Assembly (NCBI RefSeq): GCF_001590835.1
Contig: NZ_LTAQ01000012.1
Span: 153,168 to 217,167 of the forward strand
Direction: 5' to 3'
DNA length: 64,000 nt
Source: Bacillus gaemokensis
GTDB lineage: Bacteria > Bacillota > Bacilli > Bacillales > Bacillaceae_G
This document shows positions 11,250 to 21,041 of the stretch, one piece after another. Below the pieces are notes generated by a model. The model was given only the letters and a program-made list of their open reading frames with translations. It did not search any database and was not told the DNA's origin. Position numbers and translations under genes: made by a program. The first letter of the stretch is position 1, and the number at the start of each line of letters is the position of its first letter.

Positions 11250-11777
11250 TTATTCATATTCGTTTATCATTTCATCAATTGTGAATTTTAATCCGTGATA
11301 AGCAAATAGAGATAAGATTAAACTTGGGAATCCATAACGATGGCCTTCATCATCTGGAATTAAGCCTTTTAGCAATCTTATATCAATATGTACATCTGTA
11401 TATTGTTCTAGGGATTCGGCTCCCTCTTGCACAGCTGAAATACCAACAATGGATTGCCCTTCTTCTTGAAGTTTTTTTGCGATAGAAGTAATTTCTTCAT
11501 CTGTTGAAAAACGACTGATGAGAAGTACGCGGTCTGCAGAAGTAACTTCTGCTTGCTTTCCATTTTCTATTAAGCGTTTTGCATGTTTCATTGGTTCTGC
11601 GCCATGCAGGGCTTCAGAAACAACACCCTCCATTTCATTTGTACCATGTAAATAAACAATACCATCACCAATTAAGGCTTGGGCAAGTAGACGTGCACTA
11701 TCTTCTATATTCATTTCTTCTTTTTGAGAAATTCTTGTGAAATAGCCGCTCAGCTGGGTAGAAAAAATTTTTAACAT
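11250..11777 (-). CDS. ywjG: DUF2529 (SIS-like) protein, YwjG family
   Basis: 175 residues. The start at 11777 is chosen because AAAGGAGT precedes ATG at normal spacing; a longer in-frame extension to 11858 has no ribosome site. The sequence shows alternating hydrophobic beta strands and helices with IVYLHGTNEMEG and VLLISRFSTDEE, resembling a sugar isomerase (SIS) fold. No function is established to my knowledge. It is convergent with pyrG and divergent from spo0F, the same arrangement as in B. subtilis. Confidence 0.85.
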   Translation of the reverse strand: MLKIFSTQLSGYFTRISQKEEMNIEDSARLLAQALIGDGIVYLHGTNEMEGVVSEALHGAEPMKHAKRLIENGKQAEVTSADRVLLISRFSTDEEITSIAKKLQEEGQSIVGISAVQEGAESLEQYTDVHIDIRLLKGLIPDDEGHRYGFPSLILSLFAYHGLKFTIDEMINEYE

Positions 11778-11981
11778 TGTGATACTCCTTTCGATCGTTG
11801 TAAGGCGGCTTTTATTATAGCTTATTTTTTTCGAAAGGCGAAGTAATAGAACTAGCATAACAAAATAGGAGACGGTAAAATAAGATAGAATAGGAAGGAA
11901 TTTGGTAAAGGATAGCGAAAGTAAATCGAATAAGATATAAGAAGCTTTTAATCTTGTATTTACACAGAAAGGTTGGGGGTT

Positions 11982-12350
11982 ATGGAAGGGAAAATTTTAA
12001 TCGTTGATGATCAGTATGGCATTCGTGTGTTATTGCATGAAGTGTTCAAAAAAGAAGGTTATCAAACGTTCCAAGCAGCGAATGGATTTCAAGCTTTAGA
12101 TATCGTAAAAAAAGATAATCCTGATTTAGTTATTTTAGATATGAAAATTCCAGGTATGGATGGTATAGAGATTTTAAAACATGTAAAAGAAATTAATGAA
12201 GACATTAAAGTGATTTTAATGACTGCTTATGGAGAACTTGATATGATTCAAGAAGCGAAAGATTTAGGAGCTTTAATGCATTTTGCGAAGCCGTTTGATA
12301 TCGATGAAATTCGTCAAGCGGTGAGAAATGAAATCGCTGTAGAAGCATAA
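11982..12350 (+). CDS. spo0F: Sporulation phosphorelay response regulator Spo0F
   Basis: 122 residues, a stand-alone receiver domain with no output domain. The acidic pocket is D9 and D10, the phosphorylated aspartate is D53 in ILDMKIPG, and T81 and K103 complete the switch. Start ATG 11982 was preferred over the upstream TTG 11973, which overlaps the GGTTGGGGG ribosome site. It takes phosphate from the sporulation kinases and passes it to Spo0B. Upstream lies a SigH-like pair, AAAGGATAG and ATCGAAT, but the 9-nt gap is about two short of consensus, so I do not annotate it as a promoter. Confidence 0.96.
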   Translation: MEGKILIVDDQYGIRVLLHEVFKKEGYQTFQAANGFQALDIVKKDNPDLVILDMKIPGMDGIEILKHVKEINEDIKVILMTAYGELDMIQEAKDLGALMHFAKPFDIDEIRQAVRNEIAVEA

Positions 12351-12417
12351 AAAGTGAAATTTTTATAAAAAATATGGAAAAAAGCGTTTACATGGACTGA
12401 TGAGCAGGTGAATACAG

Positions 12418-12446
12418 TTGAGTTTTTGAGTACAAGTTGTTATCCT
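12418..12446 (+). promoter_or_regulatory. Probable sigma-A promoter of fbaA
   Basis: TTGAGT (12418-12423) and TATCCT (12441-12446) are 17 bp apart, giving a leader of about 110 nt. No terminator-like structure lies in the leader. The rest of the 12351-12561 gap shows nothing clear. Confidence 0.5.
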
Positions 12447-12561
12447 ATTGAGTGTAGAAAAAAGTCCGGTATGTAAATATACATATTTTACCTTATTCTG
12501 GTCATACTACCAGCGATAAGAACTTATCGGATACAAAAAATGTTTTTTAGGAGGATTCATC

Positions 12562-13419
12562 ATGCCTTTAGTTTCCATGAAAGAAATGCTAAACAAAGCA
12601 CTAGAAGGAAAATACGCAGTTGGTCAATTCAACATGAACAACTTAGAGTGGACTCAAGCTATCTTAGCTGCTGCGGAAGAAGAAAAATCTCCTGTAATCC
12701 TAGGTGTATCTGAGGGTGCAGCTCGTCATATGACTGGTTTCAAAACAGTTGTAGCTATGGTTAAAGCTTTAATCGAAGAAATGAACATCACTGTTCCTGT
12801 AGCGATTCATCTTGACCACGGTTCAAGTTTCGAAAAATGTAAAGAAGCAATCGATGCAGGTTTCACATCTGTAATGATCGACGCTTCTCACCACCCATTC
12901 GAAGAAAACGTTGAAACTACTAAAAAAGTAGTAGAATACGCACACGCTCGTAACGTATCTGTAGAAGCTGAGCTTGGTACAGTTGGCGGACAAGAGGACG
13001 ACATCATCGCTGAAGGCGTTATCTACGCTGATCCTACAGAGTGTAAACACCTTGTTGAAGCAACAGGTATCGATTGCCTAGCTCCAGCTTTAGGTTCTGT
13101 ACACGGTCCTTACAAAGGTGAGCCTAACTTAGGATTTAAAGAAATGGAAGAAGTTCGTGACTTCACTGGTGTACCTTTAGTACTTCACGGTGGTACTGGT
13201 ATCCCAACTGCTGATATCGTGAAATCTATTTCTTTAGGTACTTCAAAAATCAACGTAAACACTGAGAACCAAATCGAGTTTACGAAAGCTGTTCGTGAAG
13301 TATTAAACAAAGACCAAGAAGTTTACGATCCTCGTAAATTTATCGGACCTGGCCGCGAAGCTATCAAAGCAACTGTTATTGGTAAAATGCGTGAATTCGG
13401 TTCTAACGGTAAAGCGTAA
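12562..13419 (+). CDS. fbaA: Class II fructose-bisphosphate aldolase
   Basis: 285 residues, the Bacillus FbaA length, with TAGGAGGA before ATG. The class II zinc site begins AIHLDHGSS (catalytic D85, ligand H86) and continues with histidines in [10 protein letters not shown] and LHGGTGIP (about residues 180 and 208). It cleaves fructose-1,6-bisphosphate to two triose phosphates in glycolysis and works in reverse in gluconeogenesis, pairing with GlpX encoded 2 kb downstream. Codon use is that of a highly expressed gene. A good terminator follows. Confidence 0.96.
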   Translation: MPLVSMKEMLNKALEGKYAVGQFNMNNLEWTQAILAAAEEEKSPVILGVSEGAARHMTGFKTVVAMVKALIEEMNITVPVAIHLDHGSSFEKCKEAIDAGFTSVMIDASHHPFEENVETTKKVVEYAHARNVSVEAELGTVGGQEDDIIAEGVIYADPTECKHLVEATGIDCLAPALGSVHGPYKGEPNLGFKEMEEVRDFTGVPLVLHGGTGIPTADIVKSISLGTSKINVNTENQIEFTKAVREVLNKDQEVYDPRKFIGPGREAIKATVIGKMREFGSNGKA

Positions 13420-13436
13420 GAATAAAATTCCGTTTT

Positions 13437-13470
13437 GGAAACCGTCTAGTCTTTTAGGCGGTTTCCTTTA
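13437..13470 (+). terminator. Terminator after fbaA
   Basis: GGAAACCGTCTA pairs with TAGGCGGTTTCC around a short loop, followed by TTTA. Confidence 0.8.
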
Positions 13471-13554
13471 GTTGTATAATGAAAGCGTGAACATGTTGTA
13501 AGATTTCATAAATTCTTTCATGTAGGCCTGGTATGACGCGTATATAAGAGAGAT

Positions 13555-13650
13555 TGATAAGCGTCGCTTGACGGACAGTTAGCCTTCATCTATTCGCCCG
13601 GGGACTTATCTGTTTTAAGGTGGGAGCTTACTGCTTGTTAAGTTTAGAGT
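13555..13650 (-). repeat. Family C dispersed repeat, copy C1
   Basis: This stretch is related by reverse complement to 15205-15310. Shared blocks include ACGGACAGTT, TCATCTAT and TTAAGG..GGGA.CTTACTGC..GTTAA. The outer parts can pair into an imperfect hairpin. The rest of the fbaA-murA2 gap (13471-13785) holds no ORF. Confidence 0.55.
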
Positions 13651-13785
13651 GAAGAAAAATAAAAAATATTAAGAACTTTTTATTGATAGTTTGCTGAACG
13701 AATGAGATTCTTAAGGAAAGCCTTGCTTTTTTTACCAAGTAGGAGAAAGCAGAAGGTAAATACATTCACAAGAAGGGAGCTCAAC

Positions 13786-15075
13786 ATGGAAAAGTTACTG
13801 ATTGAAGGTGGACGACCTTTAAACGGATCAATTCGCGTGAGTGGTGCGAAAAACAGTGCTGTTGCTCTAATTCCAGCGACGATTTTAGCTGATACTCCAG
13901 TGACCATCGGTGGTGTACCTAATATTTCAGATGTAAAAATGTTAGGAGACTTATTAGAGGAAATTGGAGGAGTTGTAACGTATGGTCAGGAGGAAGAGAT
14001 GACAGTTGATCCTTCCAAAATGGTTGCGATGCCTTTACCAAATGGGAAAGTAAAAAAATTACGTGCTTCTTATTACTTGATGGGCGCTATGCTTGGTCGT
14101 TTTAAAAAAGCTGTAATTGGGCTTCCTGGTGGATGTCACTTAGGACCTAGACCAATCGATCAGCACATTAAAGGGTTTGAAGCACTAGGTGCACATGTTA
14201 CAAATGAGCAAGGTGCTATTTATTTAAGAGCGGATGAACTGCGAGGAGCGCGTATTTATTTAGATGTTGTTAGTGTAGGAGCAACAATTAACATTATGCT
14301 GGCAGCTGTACGAGCAAAAGGCAGGACAGTGATTGAAAATGCTGCAAAAGAACCAGAAATTATTGATGTTGCTACATTGTTAACAAGTATGGGCGCAAGA
14401 ATTAAAGGTGCTGGTACAGATGTGATTCGTATTGATGGTGTGGATTCTCTACATGGCTGTCACCATTCTATTATTCCAGATCGCATTGAAGCTGGTACGT
14501 ATATGATTTTAGGAGCTGCAGCTGGTGGAGAGGTAACGGTTGATAATGTCATTCCGCAACATCTAGAATCAATTACTGCAAAGCTAAGAGAAGCTGGTGT
14601 GCAAGTGGAAACGAATGACGATCAAATTACGGTGAACGGTAATAGGAATTTGCGGATAGTTGATGTAAAAACACTTGTATATCCAGGGTTTCCGACAGAT
14701 TTGCAACAACCTTTTACAACGCTACTAACAAAGGCGCATGGTACAGGAGTTGTAACAGATACAATTTATGGAGCCCGTTTTAAACATATCGATGAACTGC
14801 GCCGGATGAATGCGCAAATTAAAGTAGAAGGCCGTTCTGCTATCGTAACAGGTCCTATTGCTTTGCAAGGAGCAAAGGTAAAAGCGAGCGACTTACGAGC
14901 GGGAGCTGCACTTGTGATTGCAGGATTAATGGGTGAAGGAATTACAGAAGTTACAGGGCTCGAGCATATTGATCGAGGCTATGAAAATATAGTAGACAAG
15001 CTTAAAGGACTTGGTGCAAACATTTGGCGGGAACAAATGACGCAGCAAGAAATTGAAGAAATGAAAAATGCATAA
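13786..15075 (+). CDS. murA2: UDP-GlcNAc 1-carboxyvinyltransferase 2
   Basis: 429 residues from ATG 13786 behind AAGGGAG. An upstream in-frame ATG (13702) has no ribosome site and adds unconserved sequence. EPSP-synthase-like double domain. The catalytic, fosfomycin-targeted cysteine is C117 in [15 protein letters not shown], and K22/N23 are in SGAKNS. It adds enolpyruvate to UDP-GlcNAc, the first committed step of peptidoglycan synthesis. It corresponds to murAB (murZ) of B. subtilis by position. A second MurA is encoded at 57400. Confidence 0.95.
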   Translation: MEKLLIEGGRPLNGSIRVSGAKNSAVALIPATILADTPVTIGGVPNISDVKMLGDLLEEIGGVVTYGQEEEMTVDPSKMVAMPLPNGKVKKLRASYYLMGAMLGRFKKAVIGLPGGCHLGPRPIDQHIKGFEALGAHVTNEQGAIYLRADELRGARIYLDVVSVGATINIMLAAVRAKGRTVIENAAKEPEIIDVATLLTSMGARIKGAGTDVIRIDGVDSLHGCHHSIIPDRIEAGTYMILGAAAGGEVTVDNVIPQHLESITAKLREAGVQVETNDDQITVNGNRNLRIVDVKTLVYPGFPTDLQQPFTTLLTKAHGTGVVTDTIYGARFKHIDELRRMNAQIKVEGRSAIVTGPIALQGAKVKASDLRAGAALVIAGLMGEGITEVTGLEHIDRGYENIVDKLKGLGANIWREQMTQQEIEEMKNA

Positions 15076-15164
15076 GGTTTTATGAATCAATTGATTGCGA
15101 GTCGTGTATCACCTAGCAGAAAACTAGCTAGTGTAAAATAAAGATGAAGTGGTGGTGCTTCCGT

Positions 15165-15365
15165 TAATGGGGGACGAAGAATCACTACTAACGGAAGCTA
15201 CACTTTACCCAGCATTAACGGGCAGTAAGTCCCTCATCTTAAGGTTAAGAGAGAAACGTGGAAGATAGGTGAGGGACAACTGTCCGTAAATGCCCGATTC
15301 GTTCAACTAACCATCGGTGGGGGGAAGAACGCCTCACCGATGGAAGTTTCACTTTATAGAAAGAA
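15165..15365 (+). repeat. Family C dispersed repeat, composite copy C2
   Basis: Three strong hairpins lie in tandem in the murA2-glpX gap. GCTTCCGTTA pairs with TAACGGAAGC (10 bp, 15149-15200 region). A long imperfect stem pairs 15211-15240 with about 15265-15298 (core GTCCCTCA/TGAGGGAC). CCATCGGTG pairs with CACCGATGG (9 bp, about 15312-15344), followed by AAGTTTCACTTTA. Related copies lie at C1 and C3. No ORF was seen. Confidence 0.7.
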
Positions 15366-15417
15366 ACAGTTCACAACATACGGCATAAATATTAAGACTT
15401 AAAGGAGAGGGATTATT

Positions 15418-16383
15418 GTGGAAAGAAGTTTATCTATGGAGTTAGTACGTGTAACGGAGGCTGCTGCATTATCATCAGCGCGTTGGATGGGACGCGGGAA
15501 AAAAGATGAGGCAGATGGCGCGGCAACATCGGCAATGCGCGATGTGTTCGATACAATTCCGATGAAAGGTACAGTTGTAATTGGCGAAGGGGAAATGGAT
15601 GAAGCGCCAATGCTATACATCGGGGAAAAATTAGGTACAGGATATGGACCACGTGTCGACGTCGCTGTTGATCCGTTAGAAGGAACAAATATTGTGGCAG
15701 CTGGAGGCTGGAATGCACTCGCTGTTATTGCAATCGCGGATCATGGTAATTTGTTACATGCTCCTGACATGTACATGGATAAAATTGCGGTTGGCCCAGA
15801 AGCAGTTGGCGCAGTTGATATTGATGCGCCTATTATTGATAACTTACGCGCCGTTGCAAAGGCGAAAAATAAAGATATTGAAGATGTTGTTGCAACAGTT
15901 TTAAATCGCCCACGTCACCAAGCGATTATTGAAGAAATTCGTAAAGCTGGTGCTCGTATTAAATTGATTAATGATGGCGATGTAGCTGGAGCGATTAATA
16001 CAGCATTTGATCGTACAGGCGTAGATATTCTATTTGGCTCTGGCGGTGCACCTGAAGGCGTTCTTGCCGCGGTTGCATTAAAATGCTTAGGTGGAGAAAT
16101 TCACGGAAAACTTCTTCCGCAAAATGAAACTGAATTAGCACGTTGCAAAAAGATGGGTATTGAAGATATCAATCGTATCCTTCGTATGGAAGACTTAGTA
16201 AAAGGGGACGATGCGATCTTTGCGGCAACAGGTGTAACAGATGGAGAGTTATTACGTGGCGTTCAATTTAAGGGCAGCGTGGGTACAACAGAATCCCTTG
16301 TTATGCGTGCGAAATCTGGTACAGTTCGTTTCGTTGACGGACGTCATAGCTTAAGTAAAAAACCGAATTTGGTTATTAAATAA
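15418..16383 (+). CDS. glpX: Class II fructose-1,6-bisphosphatase GlpX
   Basis: 321 residues from a GTG start with AAAGGAGAGGG upstream. The Li-sensitive phosphatase signature is visible as [15 protein letters not shown] and VDPLEGTN (residues about 58-90), which carry the metal-binding acidic residues. It hydrolyses fructose-1,6-bisphosphate in gluconeogenesis. Its location with fbaA and murA2 is conserved in Bacillus. B. subtilis carries the transaldolase gene ywjH between fbaA and murAB, and that gene is absent here. A family A repeat cluster starts at its stop codon. Confidence 0.93.
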   Translation: MERSLSMELVRVTEAAALSSARWMGRGKKDEADGAATSAMRDVFDTIPMKGTVVIGEGEMDEAPMLYIGEKLGTGYGPRVDVAVDPLEGTNIVAAGGWNALAVIAIADHGNLLHAPDMYMDKIAVGPEAVGAVDIDAPIIDNLRAVAKAKNKDIEDVVATVLNRPRHQAIIEEIRKAGARIKLINDGDVAGAINTAFDRTGVDILFGSGGAPEGVLAAVALKCLGGEIHGKLLPQNETELARCKKMGIEDINRILRMEDLVKGDDAIFAATGVTDGELLRGVQFKGSVGTTESLVMRAKSGTVRFVDGRHSLSKKPNLVIK

Positions 16384-16680
16384 AAAGTGGAAACGGCTTG
16401 ATCAGCTCTGGTTGGCTAAGGTTCTCTCGCACAAAAGGCGCTTTTTGCCTTTAGTGCGGGAGGTTCTTAGACATGAAGAGCTAGCCGTTGGAACTGGATT
16501 ACAATAAAAGCGGAAGCGGCTCGCATAGAATGGGAGGGGGATGGAGCTTCTGACATAGAGGCGCTTTTTGCCTCGCAGGAAGAAGCGAAGTCACCGATCA
16601 TTCTAGCTGCTGGAGCTGGATAAATAAAAACGGAAGCAGCTTGCTTAGAATGAGATAAATAGAAAAAATGGAAGCAATGT
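16384..16680 (+). repeat. Family A repeat cluster A1 (two units plus a truncated third)
   Basis: Units of about 115-125 bp begin with AAAAGYGGAARCGGCT and end with GG(A)RCTGGAT(W). Unit 1 spans about 16384-16501, unit 2 about 16505-16621 and a truncated unit 16627-16680. Each contains an inner hairpin around a GCGCTTTTTGC-like loop. Forward orientation, directly after glpX. No coding potential was seen. Confidence 0.8.
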
Positions 16681-16681
16681 A

Positions 16682-16716
16682 AAAAGCGGAGACAAATTTT
16701 CTTGTCTTCGCTTCTT
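16682..16716 (+). terminator. Probable terminator of glpX transcript
   Basis: AAGCGGAGACAA pairs with TTGTCTTCGCTT, giving a stem with one mismatch and a 6-nt loop. The T-run is weak. Confidence 0.5.
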
Positions 16717-16735
16717 GTATTTGTGTTACAACGTA

Positions 16736-16765
16736 TTGATTAAAACTAGATAAAAGGGTTACAAT
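16736..16765 (+). promoter_or_regulatory. rho promoter and pyrimidine-rich leader
   Basis: TTGATT (16736-16741), 18 bp, TACAAT (16760-16765). The roughly 105-nt leader that follows is rich in C and U from about 16778 to 16843, which fits a Rho-loading region for autogenous attenuation as known for rho in other bacteria. Confidence 0.6.
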
Positions 16766-16877
16766 AGTGAATATTACTCTACTTGAACTTATTGCCTTTC
16801 ATTATTATGTATTTGCCTTCCGTATTTTTTCCCTTTACCCATGTGAAAAGAGAATAACATTAAAGTGTGGTGTCTGA

Positions 16878-18149
16878 ATGAATTTGTCAATTGCAGCATT
16901 AGAAAACATGAAATTAAAAGAGTTATATGAGCTTGCGAAAGAATTCAAGATTTCGTATTACAGCAAATTAACAAAGAAAGAGTTAATTTTTGCTATATTA
17001 AAAGCTCGAGCAGAAAAAGAAGGTTTCTTTTTCATGGAAGGTGTACTGGAAATTATTCAATCAGAAGGGTTTGGATTCCTACGTCCAATCAACTATTCTC
17101 CAAGCTCGGAAGATATTTATATTTCAGCTTCGCAAATTCGTCGTTTTGATTTGCGTAATGGGGATAAGGTTTCTGGTAAAGTACGGCCTCCTAAAGAAAA
17201 TGAACGCTATTTTGGATTGCTACAAGTTGAAGCGGTAAATGGAGATGATCCAGAATCAGCAAAAGAGCGTGTGCATTTCCCTGCACTAACACCTCTATAT
17301 CCAAATCGTCAAATGAAATTGGAGACAGAGCCGAAGAAACTATCGACACGCATCATGGATTTAATTGCACCAGTTGGATTTGGACAACGTGGTTTAATTG
17401 TTGCGCCTCCAAAGGCTGGTAAAACGATACTGTTAAAAGAAATTGCTCACAGTGTCACAACAAACCATCCAGAAGCTGAGTTGATTGTACTTTTAATTGA
17501 TGAGCGTCCAGAAGAAGTAACAGATATTGAACGTTCCGTCAAAGGTGATGTTGTAAGTTCTACTTTCGATGAAGTGCCGGAAAATCATATTAAAGTAGCT
17601 GAGCTTGTATTAGAGCGTGCGATGCGTCTTGTTGAGCACAAAAAAGACGTTATCATTTTAATGGATAGTATTACCCGTTTAGCACGTGCTTACAACCTTG
17701 TTATTCCACCAAGTGGACGTACACTATCGGGTGGTATTGACCCAGCTGCGTTCCATAGACCGAAACGATTCTTCGGAGCTGCTCGTAACATTGAAGAGGG
17801 TGGTAGCTTAACAATTTTAGCAACAGCCCTTGTCGATACGGGTTCTCGTATGGATGATGTGATTTACGAAGAATTTAAAGGAACAGGAAATATGGAGCTT
17901 CATTTAGATCGCTCATTAGCTGAGCGTCGTATCTTCCCGGCGATTGATATTCGTCGTTCTGGAACGCGTAAAGAAGATCTATTAATTCCGAAAGAACATT
18001 TAGACAAGCTATGGGGTATTCGTAAAACAATGCGTGATACACCAGACTTTGTTGAAGGGTTCTTACGTAAACTTCGTCAAACAAAAACAAATGAAGAATT
18101 TTTACAAAACATTGTTGCAGATTCTAAAAGATATGTAACAACGAAGTAA
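16878..18149 (+). CDS. rho: Transcription termination factor Rho
   Basis: 423 residues, close to B. subtilis Rho. The N-terminal SAP-like helices ([19 protein letters not shown]) lead into an OB-fold RNA-binding domain (EGFGFLRP, residues about 60-125). The RecA-type ATPase has Walker A PPKAGKT near residue 178, Walker [11 protein letters not shown] near residue 260, and the Q-loop/R-finger region [12 protein letters not shown]. It is a hexameric RNA helicase that terminates transcription. There is no clear SD before ATG 16878 (GTGGTGTCTGA), which suggests low or regulated translation. Confidence 0.96.
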   Translation: MNLSIAALENMKLKELYELAKEFKISYYSKLTKKELIFAILKARAEKEGFFFMEGVLEIIQSEGFGFLRPINYSPSSEDIYISASQIRRFDLRNGDKVSGKVRPPKENERYFGLLQVEAVNGDDPESAKERVHFPALTPLYPNRQMKLETEPKKLSTRIMDLIAPVGFGQRGLIVAPPKAGKTILLKEIAHSVTTNHPEAELIVLLIDERPEEVTDIERSVKGDVVSSTFDEVPENHIKVAELVLERAMRLVEHKKDVIILMDSITRLARAYNLVIPPSGRTLSGGIDPAAFHRPKRFFGAARNIEEGGSLTILATALVDTGSRMDDVIYEEFKGTGNMELHLDRSLAERRIFPAIDIRRSGTRKEDLLIPKEHLDKLWGIRKTMRDTPDFVEGFLRKLRQTKTNEEFLQNIVADSKRYVTTK

Positions 18150-18164
18150 AGGGATACGGTGATG

Positions 18165-18196
18165 ACTCGCTTATTTTATACTAAGCGAGTTTTTTC
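18165..18196 (+). terminator. Terminator after rho
   Basis: ACTCGCTTA pairs perfectly with TAAGCGAGT around an 8-nt loop, followed by TTTTTTC. Confidence 0.9.
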
Positions 18197-18249
18197 ATGC
18201 CTTTTTTGAGAGGGAATTCGAGCTGAATAATCAGTTTGCGATTTTAGAG

Positions 18250-18370
18250 TAGCTAGTTTTGTTGGCAAGAATGGTCGGTGGCTTCGCGTCTTCCTGCGAG
18301 GCAAAAAGCGCCTCTGCGTCAGAAGCTCCATCCCCCTCCCATTCTGTGCGAGCCGCTTCCACTTTTAATT
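18250..18370 (-). repeat. Family A repeat, single unit A2
   Basis: This is the reverse complement of the second unit of A1, with the inner GCGAGGCAAAAAGCGCCTC hairpin and the shared CCATCCCCCTCCCATTC block. It lies between the rho terminator and the rpmE promoter. Confidence 0.8.
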
Positions 18371-18393
18371 TATAAAAAGACAAAAACAGGTAG

Positions 18394-18422
18394 TTGCAAA
18401 ATGAAGTTAGCCTTGTTATAAT
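18394..18422 (+). promoter_or_regulatory. Promoter of ribosomal protein L31 gene
   Basis: TTGCAA (18394-18399), 17 bp, TATAAT (18417-18422), about 95 nt before the start codon. Confidence 0.65.
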
Positions 18423-18517
18423 TTCATCATATGTGTTTCATCATTATAGTTGTATTTGCAGCTAAAGATGAAAAACTCTGTTTCGAAAATGATTCAGGGC
18501 GGAAGGAGATGAAAAGA

Positions 18518-18763
18518 ATGAAAGCAGGAATTCATCCGGATTACAAGAAAGTTGTATTCATGGACACAAACACAGGCTTCAAATTCTTAAGCGGATCTAC
18601 TAAAGGATCTAGCGAAACGGTTGAGTGGGAAGATGGAAACACTTATCCATTACTAAAAGTTGAGATCAGTTCTGATTCTCACCCATTCTATACTGGACGT
18701 CAGAAGTTTGCTACTGCAGACGGACGTGTTGACCGCTTCAACAAGAAATACGGTCTTAAGTAA
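18518..18763 (+). CDS. rpmE2: 50S ribosomal protein L31, type B (zinc-free)
   Basis: 81 residues from ATG 18518. GGAAGGAG (18501-18508) is correctly spaced for this ATG, whereas the in-frame ATG at 18509 abuts it. The sequence has the type B signature [20 protein letters not shown] with no cysteine at all, so it cannot hold zinc. In B. subtilis the gene at this position (after rho) is the zinc-binding type A rpmE, and the cysteine-free version (ytiA) is elsewhere under Zur control. Here the cysteine-free form occupies the housekeeping locus and no Zur box is obvious upstream. Confidence 0.94.
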   Translation: MKAGIHPDYKKVVFMDTNTGFKFLSGSTKGSSETVEWEDGNTYPLLKVEISSDSHPFYTGRQKFATADGRVDRFNKKYGLK

Positions 18764-18774
18764 TAAAAAACATA

Positions 18775-18815
18775 AAACAGGCAAGTGTATCTATTCGCTT
18801 GTCTGTTTTTTTTGC
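18775..18815 (+). terminator. Terminator after rpmE2
   Basis: AAACAGGCAAG pairs with CTTGTCTGTTT with a long loop and eight T residues. Confidence 0.8.
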
Positions 18816-18873
18816 GAAAATATTAAACCTTTACCCTACTTTGGATAAGAAAAGTAGATGAAAGGAGAGCTCA

Positions 18874-19458
18874 ATGTACTTAATAAATCAAAACGGTTGG
18901 ATTGAAGTGATTTGCGGGAGTATGTTTTCTGGAAAATCAGAAGAGCTCATCCGCCGTGTACGCCGTACACAATTTGCAAAGCAACAGGCAATTGTATTTA
19001 AACCATGTATTGATAACCGTTATAGTGAAGAAGATGTTGTATCACATAATGGATTAAAGGTAAAAGCAGTTCCTGTTTCAGCTTCAAAAGATATCTTTAA
19101 CCATATAACAGAAGAAATGGATGTTATTGCAATTGATGAGGTGCAATTCTTTGATGGGGACATTGTGGAAGTGGTGCAAATATTGGCAAATCGTGGCTAT
19201 CGTGTCATTGTAGCCGGTTTAGACCAAGATTTCCGTGGTCTACCATTTGGACAAGTTCCTCAGCTGATGGCGATTGCCGAATATGTAACAAAGCTGCAAG
19301 CAGTTTGTTCTGTATGCGGATCTCCAGCAAGCCGTACACAACGTTTAATTGATGGAGAACCAGCTTCATTTGATGATCCAATCATTTTAGTTGGAGCTTC
19401 AGAATCGTATGAACCTCGTTGTCGTCATTGTCATGCTGTACCTACAAAACAAAGATAA
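18874..19458 (+). CDS. tdk: Thymidine kinase
   Basis: 194 residues, type II thymidine kinase. The P-loop is [10 protein letters not shown] (residues about 15-24), Walker B is IAIDEVQFF near residue 88, and the zinc-binding lasso uses CSVCG (about 146-149) and CRHCH (about 183-187). The thymidine-site tyrosine is in ASESYEPRC. It salvages thymidine to dTMP. It has its own RBS AAAGGAGAG and is followed by a hairpin (ACTCGCT/AGCGGGT) with a T-run. Confidence 0.96.
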   Translation: MYLINQNGWIEVICGSMFSGKSEELIRRVRRTQFAKQQAIVFKPCIDNRYSEEDVVSHNGLKVKAVPVSASKDIFNHITEEMDVIAIDEVQFFDGDIVEVVQILANRGYRVIVAGLDQDFRGLPFGQVPQLMAIAEYVTKLQAVCSVCGSPASRTQRLIDGEPASFDDPIILVGASESYEPRCRHCHAVPTKQR

Positions 19459-19461
19459 GTG

Positions 19462-19490
19462 AAACTCGCTACATAGAGCGGGTTTTTTTC
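19462..19490 (+). terminator. Terminator after tdk
   Basis: AAACTCGCT and AGAGCGGGTT form a short stem followed by TTTTTT. Confidence 0.65.
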
Positions 19491-19499
19491 GAAGATAGA

Positions 19500-19905
19500 T
19501 GAAGAGTGGTGGAGGTCGTCTGGACTTTTAAGATATATCTAGCTACGCCTCTTAGACCCTTGCGTCTAATAACCTTCCCCACAAGAAGGTAAAAAGCACC
19601 TTCTGTGGGAAAGAACCTTAGTCACCGGGTCTAAACAGTCGGCTGCGCTTTTAATTATATCTAGCTTCAGCGGCAAGAATGGTCGGTGGCTTCGCTTCTT
19701 CCTGTGAGGCAAAGAACGCCTCTAAGTCAGAAGCTCCATCCCCCTCCCATTCTGTGCGTGCCACCTACGCTTTTAAATGATATCTAGTTCCGGTGGCAAG
19801 CTCTTCGCGTCTAATAACCTCCCGCACTAAAGGTAAAAAGCACCTTTTGTGCGAGAGAACCTTAGCCGGTCAGAGCTGAGCGAGCCACCTCCACTTTTAA
19901 ATATA
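19500..19905 (-). repeat. Family A repeat cluster A3 (three inverted units plus a fragment)
   Basis: Three head-to-tail units in reverse orientation (about 19533-19652, 19657-19777 and 19780-19900) follow a short truncated piece at 19505-19532. The first and third are of the CTTAG-hairpin subtype, the middle of the CCATCCCCCTCCCATTC subtype. The cluster fills the tdk-prfA gap, and no gene is seen. Confidence 0.8.
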
Positions 19906-19973
19906 ATTTGCGTTTTTTTGATTAAGTACCATATACTAATTGTATTAGATACTAGGATGTAGAGGTGAATGAT

Positions 19974-21041
19974 GTGTTAGATCGTTTGCAAGCTGTAGAA
20001 GATCGTTATGAGAAGTTAAATGAGTTGTTAAGTGATCCAGAGATTATTAGTGATTCGAATAAGCTTCGTGAGTATTCAAAGGAACAATCTGATATGCAAC
20101 AAACGGTAGAGGTGTACCGTGAGTATAAAGATGTTCGTGAGCAATTACGTGATGCAAAGGCAATGTTAGAAGATAAGTTAGATGCTGACATGCGTGAAAT
20201 GGTAAAGGAAGAAGTTTCTGAGTTAGAGGGACAAGAGAAGGAATTGTCAGAGCGTCTGAAAATTTTACTTGTTCCGAAAGACCCGAATGATGATAAAAAC
20301 GTTATCGTGGAGGTTCGTGGAGCTGCTGGTGGCGATGAGGCTGCTTTATTTGCTGGTGATTTATACCGTATGTATAGCCGTTATGCTGAGGTGCAAGGTT
20401 GGAAAACTGAAATTATCGAAGCGAGCTATACAGAGTTAGGTGGATATAAAGAGATTATCTTTATGATCAACGGTAAAGGCGCTTTCGCAAAGCTGAAATT
20501 TGAAAATGGTGCACACCGCGTACAACGTGTTCCGGAAACGGAATCTGGAGGACGTATCCATACTTCTACAGCAACTGTAGCTGTATTACCGGAAGCGGAA
20601 GAAGTAGAAATCGATATTCATGAAAAAGATGTTCGTGTTGATACGTTTGCTTCTAGTGGTCCTGGAGGACAAAGTGTTAATACAACGATGTCAGCGGTAC
20701 GTTTAACACATTTACCGACTGGTGTAGTTGTGTCTTGTCAGGATGAAAAGTCACAAATTAAGAACAAAGAAAAAGCAATGAAAGTATTACGTGCGCGTGT
20801 TTATGATAAGTTTAGACAAGAAGCGCAAGCTGAGTACGATCAAAACCGTAAACAAGCTGTTGGTACGGGAGACCGTTCAGAGCGTATTCGTACGTATAAC
20901 TTCCCGCAAAACCGTGTTACAGACCATCGAATCGGTTTAACGATTCAGAAGCTAGATCAAATCTTACAAGGTAAGTTAGATGATTTCATCAATGCCTTAG
21001 TGATGGAAGATCAGGCGCAAAAGATGGAGGCAGCTGAGTAA
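19974..21041 (+). CDS. prfA: Peptide chain release factor 1
   Basis: 355 residues from GTG 19974, placed after AGAGGTGA. A GTG at 19965 is inside that ribosome site, and the product then starts [15 protein letters not shown] as in B. subtilis. The GGQ peptidyl-hydrolysis loop ([10 protein letters not shown]) lies near residue 230, and the domain 2 codon-recognition region precedes it. It releases peptides at UAA and UAG. The gene overlaps prmC by one base (TAATG), so the enzyme that methylates the GGQ glutamine is translationally coupled. Confidence 0.96.
   Translation: MLDRLQAVEDRYEKLNELLSDPEIISDSNKLREYSKEQSDMQQTVEVYREYKDVREQLRDAKAMLEDKLDADMREMVKEEVSELEGQEKELSERLKILLVPKDPNDDKNVIVEVRGAAGGDEAALFAGDLYRMYSRYAEVQGWKTEIIEASYTELGGYKEIIFMINGKGAFAKLKFENGAHRVQRVPETESGGRIHTSTATVAVLPEAEEVEIDIHEKDVRVDTFASSGPGGQSVNTTMSAVRLTHLPTGVVVSCQDEKSQIKNKEKAMKVLRARVYDKFRQEAQAEYDQNRKQAVGTGDRSERIRTYNFPQNRVTDHRIGLTIQKLDQILQGKLDDFINALVMEDQAQKMEAAE

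Noticed and set aside
11860-11981. SigH promoter and Spo0A boxes before spo0F
   Set aside because: An AAAGGATAG/ATCGAAT pair exists, but spacing is about two bases short, and no good TGTCGAA-type box was seen.
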